Counted from the stretch's first letter, positions 34,745 through 44,968 are shown. The stretch is DNA of 64,000 nt from Dermatophilus congolensis (GCF_900187045.1 NZ_LT906453.1:372001-436000), one strand, 5' to 3'. Notes: a model not told the origin generated them from the sequence alone. Program-made: numbers and translations.

Positions 34745-37700
34745 ATGTACAAAGCACCTACCGGACCGATCCCCGTGCCTCCACGGGGCGAACGGCAGCG
34801 CAATCAGGGCGAGCGTCCCGAACTTCCTAGCCGCCGCAGCCGCCGCGAGCAACGCAACCTCGCAGATAGCCAACAGCAGCACACATCGGCTACCCAATCT
34901 GACCTTCCCACCCGCCGCAGCCGCCGCGAACAACAGAACGCTCAATGGGATCAAGCCACACCTGCTAGGCACGCAGCACCATCGAGCGATTGGTCCTCTC
35001 CCTCGTCTTCCTCGTCTACTTCTGGTGGGTACGCTTCAGCTGCAGATGCGTGGAACGCCGCACTGGCCAACAACAAAGAAGTATCCGGCTCCCAATCATC
35101 GACTCCCGGTGCCGCCTCTTCCTGGAATAGCGGCACCTCTACTTCTTCAACATGGGGAACAGGTAGCACCTCAAACGGGTGGGAAAACACCTCAAACAGC
35201 TGGGAGTCACGTACCTCTTCCAGCTCGTACGGAACTTCTGGCAGTAGCTGGAGCAGTTCTGCCCCCAACGGGGGTACTGCTTCGACCTCAAACGCATCAT
35301 CCCCACCTGAAACTCCCAGTCGCCGCAGCCGCCGCGAACAACGCGCCGCCGAACAACGCACCAGCACACCACCAGCCGAGAACTGGAACTGGGACCAACC
35401 CACCAGCTCTACCAGCACCACCGACGCCTGGGGAAAAACCAGCACCCCCGAAACTCCCAGTCGCCGCAGCCGCCGCGAACAACGCGCCGCCGAACAGTGG
35501 GACTCAACCTCCACCAACAACTCGAACACCACCGACACCTGGGGAAAAACCAGCAGCAGTAACGCACCCTCCACCAGCGGCAGCGCCAACGGCAGTACCA
35601 ACGGTTGGTCTACCACCAGCACTAGTGGCAGCAATGGCTGGTCCACCACCAGCAGTGATGCATGGGCATCACCCAGCAGCACCAGCAGCACCCCCGAAAC
35701 TCCCAGTCGCCGCAGCCGCCGCGAACAACGCGCCGCCGAACAACGCACCAGCACACCACCAGCCGAGAACTGGAACTGGGACCAACCCACCAGCTCCACC
35801 AGCACCACCGACACCTGGGGAAAAACCAGCAGCAGTAACGCACCCTCCACCAGCGGCAGCGCCAACGGCAGTACCAACGGTTGGTCTACCACCAGCACTA
35901 GTGGCAGCAATGGCTGGTCCACCACCAGCAGTGATGCATGGGCATCACCCAGCAGCACCCCCGAAACTCCCAGTCGCCGCAGCCGCCGCGAACAACGCGC
36001 CGCCGAACAACGCACCAGCACACCACCAGCCGAGAACTGGAACTGGAACTGGAACTGGGACCAACCCACCAGCTCCACCAGCACCACCGACACCTGGGGA
36101 AAAACCAGCACCCCCGAAACCAACAAAAACAACAACTGGTCCAGCAGCAGCGGCGGTAGCAACGGCAGTAGCAGTAGCAGTAGCAGTAGCAGTAGCGAGG
36201 GATGGTCCAGCAGTAACAACAGCTGGAACCAACCCGAAACCACCAGCAGCTCTCCTCGCCCCGGCGCTAACTGGGGATGGCCTTCCCGATCCGACTTTGG
36301 TCCGGTAACCCCCTCCCCCAGCCAGCGCACCCAAACCCCCCAGCGCCCAGCGCCACAACATACCCAAACCCCAGACCCACAACCCCAAAAACAACACACC
36401 CCCTCCACCCCACGCCCCGAAAGCCGCGCCACCAGTGCTCAAGAAGCCTGGGACCGTGCCCGCGGCATCACCAGCACTCCCACCGAAGCAGCACCCCCAG
36501 AAGAAACCCCCGAAACTTCGCGCCCAGGGGCGAACTGGGGATGGCCATCCAGCTCCGCATTCGGGACCATCAAGAAAAAGTCCGAAGAACACACCCCAGC
36601 ACCAGCACCAGCACCAGCACCAGCACCAGCCAAAGAAAAACCCGCCCCTGAGGCACGCCCCCACCACACCGAAAAAGAACAGTGGACCGAACCGGCCACC
36701 CCACCCATCCCTGCACGCCGCAACGCCCGCGACACCGACAACACCCACGACGACTGGGACGCCCCCAACAGCCGTGACCGTTGGGGCCAAGAAAACCGTC
36801 AACCCCCGCGCCAGAGCTCCTGGGACCAACACCACAACGAACCCGACCCTCGCCAACGCCAAGAGCAACCCCACTCCCGCCGCAACGAACACGAGTACGA
36901 GCACGACGATTCTGCACGCACCACCCGCATCCCCAGCAGCGACGACGACAACTGGGCACAACGACGACGCCCACGCCGCCCCGAAGAGTGGGGCCCCACC
37001 GGCAACCCACGCCACCCCCACTGGGGAGAAAACGACGAACGCGAACGCGCCCGCACCCACGAACGGGAACTACCTCACAACTACTGGGACGAAGACCCTG
37101 ACGACGAAGAAGAGCCACCAGACCAAGCACGTACCCAGGCGCTACAAACACAGGTAGCCCCCCGAGATAACCGCAACCGTCAAACCCACCATGACGACCG
37201 CGACCGATCTCGCGAACGTAGCCGCGAGCGCGAGCAGCCGTTCAACCCTCACGAAGCCCGCACCGAAGCGATCCGTGCACGCTTGGACCAAGCAAAAACC
37301 CAAGCTATCCAGGTCCGGCCAGAACGTCCCGAACCTCATGGGATCACCAGCAGGCGGCTTCGTCAGTACCAAGAACCCCAGCCTCGTAATGCCCGCGATG
37401 ACTACGAGGAGGACTACGACAATGACAGTTACGAGGAATACACCAGCCGCGGCCCCCGCATACTCGCTGGCCGTGCCTCACACAAACTCACTGTGCTGCT
37501 GTGCTGGTTGACCATCGCTCTTGAAGGGTTCGACTTGGTTGCTTTTGGTGCAGCCATCCCCACTCTCTTCGAGAACAAATACCTCGGCATGACCCCTGGC
37601 GATGCCACCCTCATCGCCACTGTCTCCTTGATCGGTGTAGCAATCGGATCCATCCTGGGTGGACCACTCACCGACAAATTCGGGCGACGAGGAGGGCTCA

Positions 37701-38644
37701 TGGCAGCCATCGCCCTTTTCAGCTTCTCCACTATCGCTGTGCCCTTAGCCCCCAGCATCCCCTTCTTCGCCGCAGCCAGATTCCTGGCCGGTATTGGCCT
37801 AGGCGCCAGCATGCCGATCGCGATCGCAACCGCCACCGAAAGCGGCCGTCACGATCGCAAGGCCTCATCAACCACAATGACCATGACCGGCTATCACGTC
37901 GGGGCCGTGCTGATCTCCATCGTCGCTATGACAGTGCTTCCGCACTGGCAACTGCTGTTCTACATCGGTGGTGCTGCAGGGCTACCACTCATCCCGCTCG
38001 TGTGGCTGTTCTTCCACGACTCGCACACCGTGCTCGTGCCTCGCCACAACCGCAGCACTTTCGGTGACTTACTCAGCAACCACAAAGGCGCCATCCTTGG
38101 CTCCTGGGTAGCTTCCTTCCTGAGTCTGCTGCTCGTCTATGGCCTCAACATTTGGCTACCTCAACTGATGCGCAGCGCAGGCTACTCACTGGATGCTTCC
38201 CTGTCTTTGCTGTTCATCATGAATGCAGGAGCCATCACTGGTCTGGCCATCGCAGGCATCGTCGCCGACCGCGGCGGAATCAAACGCTCCACCGCCATCT
38301 GGTTCGCAGCCTCCGCGGTATTCCTCGCTCTCCTGTCCATCCACTGGGAGAACGAATTCATCCTGCACATCCTCATGTTCATCACTGGACTCTTCGTGTT
38401 CAGCGCCCAAGGACTCATCTACGCCCACATCGCCCACCTCATCATCCCCAGCAAACGAGGCACCGCCCTGGGCTTGGCCAGCGGTATCGGCCGTATCGGC
38501 GCCATCACCGGACCAGCCATCACCGGCACCCTGCTATCTGCAGGGCTGGGGCACCCATGGGGTTTCTACGTGTTCTCAGGTATCGCGCTGCTAGGCACTC
38601 TTGCCGTGCTACTCATGCCAGCCAACCCGCGGAGCCTGCGGTGA
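34745..38644 (+). CDS. MFS transporter (AAHS-like) fused to a ~900-aa low-complexity repeat arm
   Basis: One uninterrupted frame encodes 1299 residues. Residues 1 to about 905 have no globular look: six copies of a basic motif ([S/T]RRSRREQ), each followed by Ser/Thr/Trp/Asn-rich spacers (for example ENWNWDQPTSSTSTTDTWGK). Then come two copies of RPGANWGWPS, an Ala-Pro run, and a long Arg/Asp/Glu-rich segment. The last 390 residues are a 12-TM MFS domain: LEGFDLVAFGAAIPTL, GGPLTDKFGRRGG and ARFLAGIGLGASMPIA match aromatic acid:H+ symporters. ATG 34745 was chosen from the coding look and a GGGAGA 10 bases upstream. MFS carriers are normally 400-500 residues, so the arm is exceptional. Its stop overlaps the GTG of the next gene. 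Confidence 0.88.
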   Translation: MYKAPTGPIPVPPRGERQRNQGERPELPSRRSRREQRNLADSQQQHTSATQSDLPTRRSRREQQNAQWDQATPARHAAPSSDWSSPSSSSSTSGGYASAADAWNAALANNKEVSGSQSSTPGAASSWNSGTSTSSTWGTGSTSNGWENTSNSWESRTSSSSYGTSGSSWSSSAPNGGTASTSNASSPPETPSRRSRREQRAAEQRTSTPPAENWNWDQPTSSTSTTDAWGKTSTPETPSRRSRREQRAAEQWDSTSTNNSNTTDTWGKTSSSNAPSTSGSANGSTNGWSTTSTSGSNGWSTTSSDAWASPSSTSSTPETPSRRSRREQRAAEQRTSTPPAENWNWDQPTSSTSTTDTWGKTSSSNAPSTSGSANGSTNGWSTTSTSGSNGWSTTSSDAWASPSSTPETPSRRSRREQRAAEQRTSTPPAENWNWNWNWDQPTSSTSTTDTWGKTSTPETNKNNNWSSSSGGSNGSSSSSSSSSSEGWSSSNNSWNQPETTSSSPRPGANWGWPSRSDFGPVTPSPSQRTQTPQRPAPQHTQTPDPQPQKQHTPSTPRPESRATSAQEAWDRARGITSTPTEAAPPEETPETSRPGANWGWPSSSAFGTIKKKSEEHTPAPAPAPAPAPAKEKPAPEARPHHTEKEQWTEPATPPIPARRNARDTDNTHDDWDAPNSRDRWGQENRQPPRQSSWDQHHNEPDPRQRQEQPHSRRNEHEYEHDDSARTTRIPSSDDDNWAQRRRPRRPEEWGPTGNPRHPHWGENDERERARTHERELPHNYWDEDPDDEEEPPDQARTQALQTQVAPRDNRNRQTHHDDRDRSRERSREREQPFNPHEARTEAIRARLDQAKTQAIQVRPERPEPHGITSRRLRQYQEPQPRNARDDYEEDYDNDSYEEYTSRGPRILAGRASHKLTVLLCWLTIALEGFDLVAFGAAIPTLFENKYLGMTPGDATLIATVSLIGVAIGSILGGPLTDKFGRRGGLMAAIALFSFSTIAVPLAPSIPFFAAARFLAGIGLGASMPIAIATATESGRHDRKASSTTMTMTGYHVGAVLISIVAMTVLPHWQLLFYIGGAAGLPLIPLVWLFFHDSHTVLVPRHNRSTFGDLLSNHKGAILGSWVASFLSLLLVYGLNIWLPQLMRSAGYSLDASLSLLFIMNAGAITGLAIAGIVADRGGIKRSTAIWFAASAVFLALLSIHWENEFILHILMFITGLFVFSAQGLIYAHIAHLIIPSKRGTALGLASGIGRIGAITGPAITGTLLSAGLGHPWGFYVFSGIALLGTLAVLLMPANPRSLR
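35309..36113 (+). repeat. in-frame tandem repeats coding the MFS arm
   Basis: A block of about 50 bases encoding ETPSRRSRREQRAAEQ recurs near 35309, 35446, 35695 and 35959. A longer block of about 155 bases at 35528-35682 recurs almost unchanged 276 bases later (35804-35958). The final copy carries extra Asn-Trp codons (NWNWNWNW). All length changes keep the reading frame, so the array can expand or contract without breaking the gene. Confidence 0.85.
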
Positions 38645-39648
38645 GCACGGCCCCGCCCCGCCGGGTCCGTGCCGTTGCTGCTCTGGCAGGCATCCTGCTC
38701 ACCAGTGCCTGCGCGGTGCCGCTCACCCCGCAGGAGTACGCCTCCCAGCACCCAACAGTCACCGCCCAACCCACCCCTATCACCCCCCAACACCTCCTTG
38801 ATCAGCCCTACGTAGCCAAAGGTGATCCCCGGCAACGACTCGACCTGACCGTCCCCCCAGGACAAAAAGGACGCATTCCCGTCGTCATGTTCATCCACGG
38901 CGGCGCCTGGTCCGGCGGTGACCCTCGCAGCTTCGAATCTTCCAAAAACGCTAACTTCGCTGCCCTACGATCAGCCCTGCTGGCACAAGGATGGGCGACC
39001 GCGTCCATCGGCTATCGGCTCACCCCCGAAGCTGTGATGCCCGCCCAACTCCACGACGTCAAGGCTGCCACCCGTTGGCTCCACGCCCACGCCGGACGCT
39101 ACGGACTAGACCCCCAACGCATCGCCGTCATCGGTGAATCCGCCGGCGGACACCTCGCCCAACTCCTGGGAACCACCCGCGGAAACCCCTCAGCCGAAGG
39201 CACCATCGGCATCTCCAAAGCCTCCAGCAGCGTCGCCGCAGTAGTGAGCCTCTACGGCGTCTCTGACCTGATCACCCTCGTCAAACACCGCGTCGACGCC
39301 GGATGCGGCCCTGGCGACCACGGCCCAGACTCCCCCGAAGGAAAACTCATCGGCGGTAAAGACCCTGCCGATGCAGCCAATGCTGACGCCGCAGACGCCG
39401 CCAGCCCCATCACCCAAACCTCACGCAACTCTGCCCCCACCCTCTTCCTCCACGGCACCCACGACTGCATCGTCCCCCAAGCCCAATCCGAACGCGCCGC
39501 CACGGCCCTACGCAACAACCAAGTCAACACCGAGGTCCACCTCATCGACGCCGGTCACGCCGACCCCACCTTCTACACCACCCCCGAAATACGCGCACAC
39601 ATCATCACCTTCCTCAAACACCACTTCACCACCCCCACGAACCGCTAA
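38641..39648 (+). CDS. lipoprotein alpha/beta-hydrolase (esterase/lipase, HSL-like)
   Basis: The 335-residue protein has a lipobox (GILLTSAC) for membrane anchoring. The hydrolase domain has the oxyanion motif VVMFIHGGAWSGG, the nucleophile elbow VIGESAGGHLA, an Asp in LFLHGTHDC and a His in DAGHADP. It fits the BD-FAE/HSL carboxylesterase group. GTG 38641 overlaps the MFS stop (GTGA), so the two are translationally coupled. An external esterase might release the acid that the carrier imports; this is inference. Confidence 0.88.
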   Translation: MSTAPPRRVRAVAALAGILLTSACAVPLTPQEYASQHPTVTAQPTPITPQHLLDQPYVAKGDPRQRLDLTVPPGQKGRIPVVMFIHGGAWSGGDPRSFESSKNANFAALRSALLAQGWATASIGYRLTPEAVMPAQLHDVKAATRWLHAHAGRYGLDPQRIAVIGESAGGHLAQLLGTTRGNPSAEGTIGISKASSSVAAVVSLYGVSDLITLVKHRVDAGCGPGDHGPDSPEGKLIGGKDPADAANADAADAASPITQTSRNSAPTLFLHGTHDCIVPQAQSERAATALRNNQVNTEVHLIDAGHADPTFYTTPEIRAHIITFLKHHFTTPTNR

Positions 39649-40916
39649 AGCACCACCTCATCCAAACTGTCCGCCAACCGCAACGAGCCCCCTTCCCCCG
39701 GCCACGGCACCGGACCACGCCACCCCACCCACCACACGTCATACCCCTCCAACGTCATCCGCCGCGCCAACTCCAACAACATCCGCCGCGCAACATCATC
39801 CAGCTGCGGCACATCAATAAGGTCAAACACCACCGTCCGCTCCGAGGGGCCCGCTTCAGAAACCATCCGTACCACCCGCTCCACCGCAGCAAACCGAAGC
39901 GCCCCTTGCAAGTCATACACAAACACCACCCCACCAACGACCCGCACCGGCCCAGCAAACCTCACCACCGACATCGCCGGCGGCGGCACCTCCATCAAAT
40001 GCATCCCCATATCGCCAGACAACCGCTGAAACACCTCCACCCCACGCACACTGTTCCCATGCGCATCCAACGGCGGAGACAACGTCGCCACCCCCAACTG
40101 CCCCGGCAACGCCCCAATAATCCCCCCACCCACACCTGACTTAGCCGGAATCCCCACCGACGTAATCCACTCCCCCGCCTCGTCATACATGCCACACGCA
40201 AACATCACCGACATCACCTGACGCACCACCGGAGCCAACACCACCTGCTCCCCCGTCAACGGCGGCACACCACCATTGGCCAACGTCGCCGCCATCAACG
40301 CCAAATCACGCACCGTCACCCGCAACGCACACTGCATCGTGTACCCACGCACCACATCCTCCGGCTCATCCGGGAGAACCTCATACCCCCGCAACATATT
40401 CGCCAACGCACGATTGCGATACGCCGTCTGCAACTCAGACTCAAACACAGCCTGATCCAACGACAACTCCCGCCCAGCAAAAGCACTCATCCCCGCACGA
40501 ATCCGCTCAAAACGCGCATCCGCCCCATCACCAACCCCACCCACCAACGCATGAGCAGTCAACGCTCCCGCATTAATCATCGGATTCAACGGCCGCTTAG
40601 ACCCCAAATCCAACGACAACTCATTAAAAGCCTCCCCCGAAGGCTCCACCCCGATATACGCAGCCAACTCCGGCAACCCCCGATCCACCAACGCCATCGC
40701 ATACACAAACGGCTTCGAAATCGACTGAATCGTGAACTCCACCTCCGTATCCCCCACCGCATACACCTGCCCATCCACCGTCGACAAAGCCACCCCAAAC
40801 AACGACGGATCCTGCTTAGCCAACTCCGGAATGTAATGCGCGTTCTCACCCGCCAACCACGCATCCGAACACGTCTCACAAATCTGCCGAACGTAATCCG
40901 GAATCATTGACCTCAT
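39645..40916 (-). CDS. glsA: glutaminase with C-terminal STAS domain
   Basis: Residues 1-310 are a glutaminase A of the serine beta-lactamase-like fold: the catalytic SISK motif appears in FTIQSISKPFVYAMAL, then PLNPMINAGAL and AGEWITSVGIPAKSGVGGGI. It converts glutamine to glutamate and ammonia. The last 110 residues form a STAS-like domain, as in known glutaminase-STAS fusions. ATG 40916 has AGGATGGGGGG just upstream; the frame is open to 41015 but the extra 33 residues look non-coding. Codons end mostly in G or T, opposite to the neighbouring + strand genes. Confidence 0.9.
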   Translation of the reverse strand: MRSMIPDYVRQICETCSDAWLAGENAHYIPELAKQDPSLFGVALSTVDGQVYAVGDTEVEFTIQSISKPFVYAMALVDRGLPELAAYIGVEPSGEAFNELSLDLGSKRPLNPMINAGALTAHALVGGVGDGADARFERIRAGMSAFAGRELSLDQAVFESELQTAYRNRALANMLRGYEVLPDEPEDVVRGYTMQCALRVTVRDLALMAATLANGGVPPLTGEQVVLAPVVRQVMSVMFACGMYDEAGEWITSVGIPAKSGVGGGIIGALPGQLGVATLSPPLDAHGNSVRGVEVFQRLSGDMGMHLMEVPPPAMSVVRFAGPVRVVGGVVFVYDLQGALRFAAVERVVRMVSEAGPSERTVVFDLIDVPQLDDVARRMLLELARRMTLEGYDVWWVGWRGPVPWPGEGGSLRLADSLDEVVL

Positions 40917-41081
40917 CCCCCCATCCTGACCCCACCAACCACAAACAACCCCACCTCGACACCCCCAAACCCACCACCCACCAACACCACCCAAACAACC
41001 AAACCGCACCACCACCTACCTCACTAAGATGGTCAGAACCGCGTTGCACCCCACAGCAACACCCCCAAGCGAGGAGCCTTC

Positions 41082-44000
41082 GTGACCCGCATCGCCCTAC
41101 TCTCTACCTCCGACACCGACCTCCTCGCCGCCCGTGGCAGCGGAGCCAACTACATCTACGCCAACCCCAGTCGCCTTGAACGCGAAGCCTGGCACCACAT
41201 CGGAGAAGGCAGCGGCAACCACCACGAAGACACCCGCAAAGCCACCAACCACATCACCCAACAACTCCACCAACTCACCAACGACGCCGACCTCGTCATC
41301 TACCGATACCTCGGCTCCGCAGCCGGCATGCCCGAACACTTCACCCACCTCCAAAACCACCTCAACCACACCAACACCCCCCTCATCGTCCTCGGCGGAG
41401 AACAAGCCCCCGACGCCTCCCTCATGGCCTACTCGACCGTCCCCACCGGAGTCGCCGCCCAAGCACACATCTACCTAGCCCAAGGCGGCCCAGAAAACCT
41501 CACCAACCTCCACGCCTTCCTCGCCGACACCGTCCTACTCACCGGCGACGCCTTCGAACCCCCCACACAACAACCCTTCTGGGGAACTCTCCCGCGCACC
41601 CAACCCACCACACCCCGCTCCGATGGACACCCACGCCCTCGCATCGGCATCATCTTCTACCGAGCCCAATACACCGCTGGAAACACCACCTACGTCCATG
41701 CCCTCGCCGACGCCATCGACAACGCAGGCGGCATCGGAACCCCCATCTTCGCCGCCTCCCTACGCGAAGCCCCCGAAGACCTCCTCGAACACCTAAGCAC
41801 CTACGACACCCTCATCACCACCGTCCTAGCCTCCGGCGGAGCAGCAACCAACACCGCCAACGTCACCGCCGGCGGCGACGACGAAGCCTGGAACGTCGAA
41901 GCCCTCGCCCGCCTAGACCTACCCATCATCCAGGGCCTCTGCCTCACCTGGAGCCGCAACAGCTGGGAAAACAGCGATGACGGCATGAGCCCCCTCGACG
42001 TCGCCACCCAAGTCGCCATCCCCGAATTCGATGGCCGCCTCATCAGCACCGCGTTCTCTTTCAAAGAAATAGACAACGACGGCCTCCCCCACTACGTACC
42101 CGACCCAGAACGCTGCGCCCGCGTCGCCGGCATCGCCGTCCGCCACGGCCTCCTACGCCACATCCCACCCCACGAACGCCGCATCGCCATCGTCCTATCC
42201 GCCTACCCCACCAAACACTCCCGCATCGGCAACGCCGTCGGCCTCGACACCCCCGTGTCCGTCGTACGACTACTACGACGCATGGCCCAAGCCGGATACA
42301 ACGTCGGGAACCCCGGCGACATCCCCGGCATCCAACCCCCCACCGACACCGAACTCGCAGCCGCCCCCGAACACGAAAACCCAGAAACGACCAGCGGAAA
42401 CGCCCTCATACACGCCCTCATCGACGCAGGCGGACAAGACCCAGACTGGCTCACCGCCGAACAACTCTCCGGACAGCCCATTCGCATCCCAGCCGCCACG
42501 TACCGGCAATGGTTCGCAAACCTGCCCGAACCACTCCAAAACGACATGACCCAGCACTGGGGAGAAGCACCCGGAAAAATCTACGTCGACCACAACAACC
42601 CCAACTGCCAAGACCCCGACGGCGAAATCGTCGGCGCCGCGCTACGCGCCGGCAACGTCGTCCTGCTCGTCCAACCACCACGCGGCTTCGGGGAAAACCC
42701 CATCGCCATCTACCACGATCCCGATCTGCCCCCCACGCACCACTACCTGGCTGTATACCGCTGGATTGACGAAATCTTCGGCGCCCACGCCGTCGTCCAC
42801 GTCGGCAAACACGGAAACCTCGAATGGCTCTCCGGTAAATCCCTGGCTCTAGATGCCACCGCAGGTCCCGACGCCGCCCTCGGCTCCATGCCACTCATCT
42901 ACCCTTTCCTCGTCAACGACCCCGGTGAAGGAACCCAAGCCAAACGCCGCGCCCACGCCACCCTCATCGACCACCTCGTCCCCCCGATGGCACGCGCCGA
43001 AACCTACGGCGACATCGCCCGGCTCGAACAACTCCTCGACGAATACAGCTCCGTGTCAGTCATGGACCCGGCCAAAGCACCCGCCCTCCAAGGCGAGATC
43101 TGGACCCTGCTCCAAGCAGCCAAAATGGACCGCGACCTTGGCCTGGAATCGCGCCCCAGCGAAGACGAATTCGACGACATGCTCCTGCACGTCGACGGCT
43201 GGCTCTGCGAAATCAAAGACGCCCAAATCCGCGACGGACTCCACACCCTCGGCCAAGCCCCCACCGGCGAAGCACGCGTCAACCTCGTCCTAGCAATCCT
43301 GCGCGCCAACCAAATGTTCGGCGGTACCATCGGCGCTATCCCCGGCCTACGAGTCGCCCTCGGCCTCGATGAAGGCGCAGACCGCGGCGGCGCCCGCAGC
43401 TGCGTTGACACCATCGAAAAACAAGCACGTGCCCTCGTCCAAGCACTCGAAGACGCCAACTGGGGCATCACCGCTATCGACGAGGCAATCACTAGCGTTC
43501 TCGACATCAGCGCCAATGACTCCCCCATCGACATCGACGCAGTCCGTGCCTCCTTGGTATTCGCATGCACCGAAGTCGTTCCCCGCCTCGCAGGCACTGC
43601 AGAGGAGATCGAGGCGGTCATGCACGCCCTCGATGGTGGATTCATCAAAGCGGGACCATCCGGTTCCCCGCTGCGTGGCCTTATCAACGTCTTGCCAACC
43701 GGGCGTAACTTCTACGCAGTCGACCCGCGCGCTATCCCTTCGCGCCTGGCATGGGAAACCGGCCGCCAGCTCGCAGACACTCTTCTCGAGCGTTACCTGG
43801 CCGAAACTGGCGAATACCCGCCGAGCGTCGGCCTGTCCATGTGGGGAACCTCAGCCATGCGTACCAGCGGTGACGACATCGCCGAGGTACTCGCGCTGAT
43901 TGGTGTGCGCCCTGTGTGGGACGAAGCTTCCCGCCGCGTCACCGGCGTTGAACCGATTCCTTTGGAGGAACTCGGTCGTCCGCGCATTGACGTCACCGTT

Positions 44001-44888
44001 CGTATCAGTGGCTTCTTCCGTGATGCCTTCCCCTATGTCGTCACCATGCTCGATGACGCCATCTCCTTAGTGGCAGAGCTAGAAGAACCTGCTGATCAGA
44101 ACTATGTTCGTGCGCATGTACACGCCGATGTAGCCGAAGGCACCGAAAAACGCCGCGCCACAAGCCGCATTTTCGGCTCCAAGCCTGGCACCTATGGGGC
44201 AGGGCTGTTGCCTCTGCTTGAGTCAGGTAACTGGCGCAGCGATGCCGATCTGGCCGAGGTGTACGCCACGTGGGGTGGATATGCCTATGGCCGTGAACTC
44301 GATGGCGTGCCTGCACGTGGCGATATGGAACGTGCTTATCGACGCATCACGGTAGCTGCGAAAAATGTCGATACTCGTGAACATGACATCGCCGACTCTG
44401 ATGACTATTTCCAGTACCACGGCGGAATGATCGCCACGGTGCGTGCGCTAACAGGTAGCTCACCGAAGAGTTACGTCGGTGACTCAACAACTCCTGATGC
44501 GGTGCGTACCCGTTCCTTGGCAGAAGAAACTGCTCGTGTTTTCCGCGCCCGTGTAGTCAATCCACGATGGATCGGCGCGATGCAGCGGCACGGCTACAAA
44601 GGTGCCTTTGAGATGGCCGCCACCGTGGACTACATGTTCGGATTCGATGCCACCGCTGGCGTGGTTGAGGACTGGATGTACGAGAAACTCGCAGAGTCCT
44701 ACGTGCTAGATGAGAAGAACCAGGAATTCTTGAAACACGCGAACCCATGGGCGCTGCACGGCATTGTTGAACGGCTGAAAGAGGCTGCAGATAGAGGGCT
44801 ATGGGAGAACCCGGACTCGGATCTGATGGATCAGCTGCTCGAGGTGTACATGGATGTTGAGGGAGACCTAGAGGATTCTCAAAGCTAG
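41082..44888 (+). CDS. cobN: cobaltochelatase large subunit CobN
   Basis: The 1268-residue protein is full length for CobN/ChlH. Recognisable blocks include QGLCLTWSRNSWENSDDGMS, VDHNNPNCQDPDGEIVG-type metal/porphyrin-site sequence, HVGKHGNLEWLSGKSLAL, and the C-terminal GFDATAGVVEDWMYEKLAE. CobN binds hydrogenobyrinate a,c-diamide and inserts cobalt with an ATPase complex in aerobic B12 synthesis; ChlD/ChlI-type genes lie 3.5-5.6 kb downstream. GTG 41082 has GCGAGGAG 7 bases upstream. The first two thirds use C-ending codons, while the last part shifts to more G/T-ending codons. Confidence 0.95.
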   Translation: MTRIALLSTSDTDLLAARGSGANYIYANPSRLEREAWHHIGEGSGNHHEDTRKATNHITQQLHQLTNDADLVIYRYLGSAAGMPEHFTHLQNHLNHTNTPLIVLGGEQAPDASLMAYSTVPTGVAAQAHIYLAQGGPENLTNLHAFLADTVLLTGDAFEPPTQQPFWGTLPRTQPTTPRSDGHPRPRIGIIFYRAQYTAGNTTYVHALADAIDNAGGIGTPIFAASLREAPEDLLEHLSTYDTLITTVLASGGAATNTANVTAGGDDEAWNVEALARLDLPIIQGLCLTWSRNSWENSDDGMSPLDVATQVAIPEFDGRLISTAFSFKEIDNDGLPHYVPDPERCARVAGIAVRHGLLRHIPPHERRIAIVLSAYPTKHSRIGNAVGLDTPVSVVRLLRRMAQAGYNVGNPGDIPGIQPPTDTELAAAPEHENPETTSGNALIHALIDAGGQDPDWLTAEQLSGQPIRIPAATYRQWFANLPEPLQNDMTQHWGEAPGKIYVDHNNPNCQDPDGEIVGAALRAGNVVLLVQPPRGFGENPIAIYHDPDLPPTHHYLAVYRWIDEIFGAHAVVHVGKHGNLEWLSGKSLALDATAGPDAALGSMPLIYPFLVNDPGEGTQAKRRAHATLIDHLVPPMARAETYGDIARLEQLLDEYSSVSVMDPAKAPALQGEIWTLLQAAKMDRDLGLESRPSEDEFDDMLLHVDGWLCEIKDAQIRDGLHTLGQAPTGEARVNLVLAILRANQMFGGTIGAIPGLRVALGLDEGADRGGARSCVDTIEKQARALVQALEDANWGITAIDEAITSVLDISANDSPIDIDAVRASLVFACTEVVPRLAGTAEEIEAVMHALDGGFIKAGPSGSPLRGLINVLPTGRNFYAVDPRAIPSRLAWETGRQLADTLLERYLAETGEYPPSVGLSMWGTSAMRTSGDDIAEVLALIGVRPVWDEASRRVTGVEPIPLEELGRPRIDVTVRISGFFRDAFPYVVTMLDDAISLVAELEEPADQNYVRAHVHADVAEGTEKRRATSRIFGSKPGTYGAGLLPLLESGNWRSDADLAEVYATWGGYAYGRELDGVPARGDMERAYRRITVAAKNVDTREHDIADSDDYFQYHGGMIATVRALTGSSPKSYVGDSTTPDAVRTRSLAEETARVFRARVVNPRWIGAMQRHGYKGAFEMAATVDYMFGFDATAGVVEDWMYEKLAESYVLDEKNQEFLKHANPWALHGIVERLKEAADRGLWENPDSDLMDQLLEVYMDVEGDLEDSQS

Positions 44889-44901
44889 GTAGACGAGCTA
44901 G

Positions 44902-44957
44902 AGATAGGGCTCTGCCCGGGAACGTTTACGTAAACGTTCCCGGGCAGAGCCCTATCT
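44902..44957. terminator. 56-bp perfect palindrome between convergent genes
   Basis: Two 28-base arms (44902-44929 and 44930-44957) are exact reverse complements with no spacer. It starts 14 bases after the cobN stop and ends 12 bases before the convergent deacetylase stop, so a bidirectional terminator is the likely role. A palindrome of this length with no loop is unusual and can extrude as a cruciform. Confidence 0.85.
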
Positions 44958-44968
44958 GACGGGGTGTC

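Noticed and set aside
35309-36113. Possible CRISPR-like array
   Set aside because: The repeats are of unequal length, lack unique spacers of constant size and lie in frame inside an intact coding region; no cas gene is near.
34951-36432. 493-codon minus-strand frame rich in Leu and Val
   Set aside because: It is the antisense of the MFS repeat arm; its internal repeats only mirror those of the sense strand.
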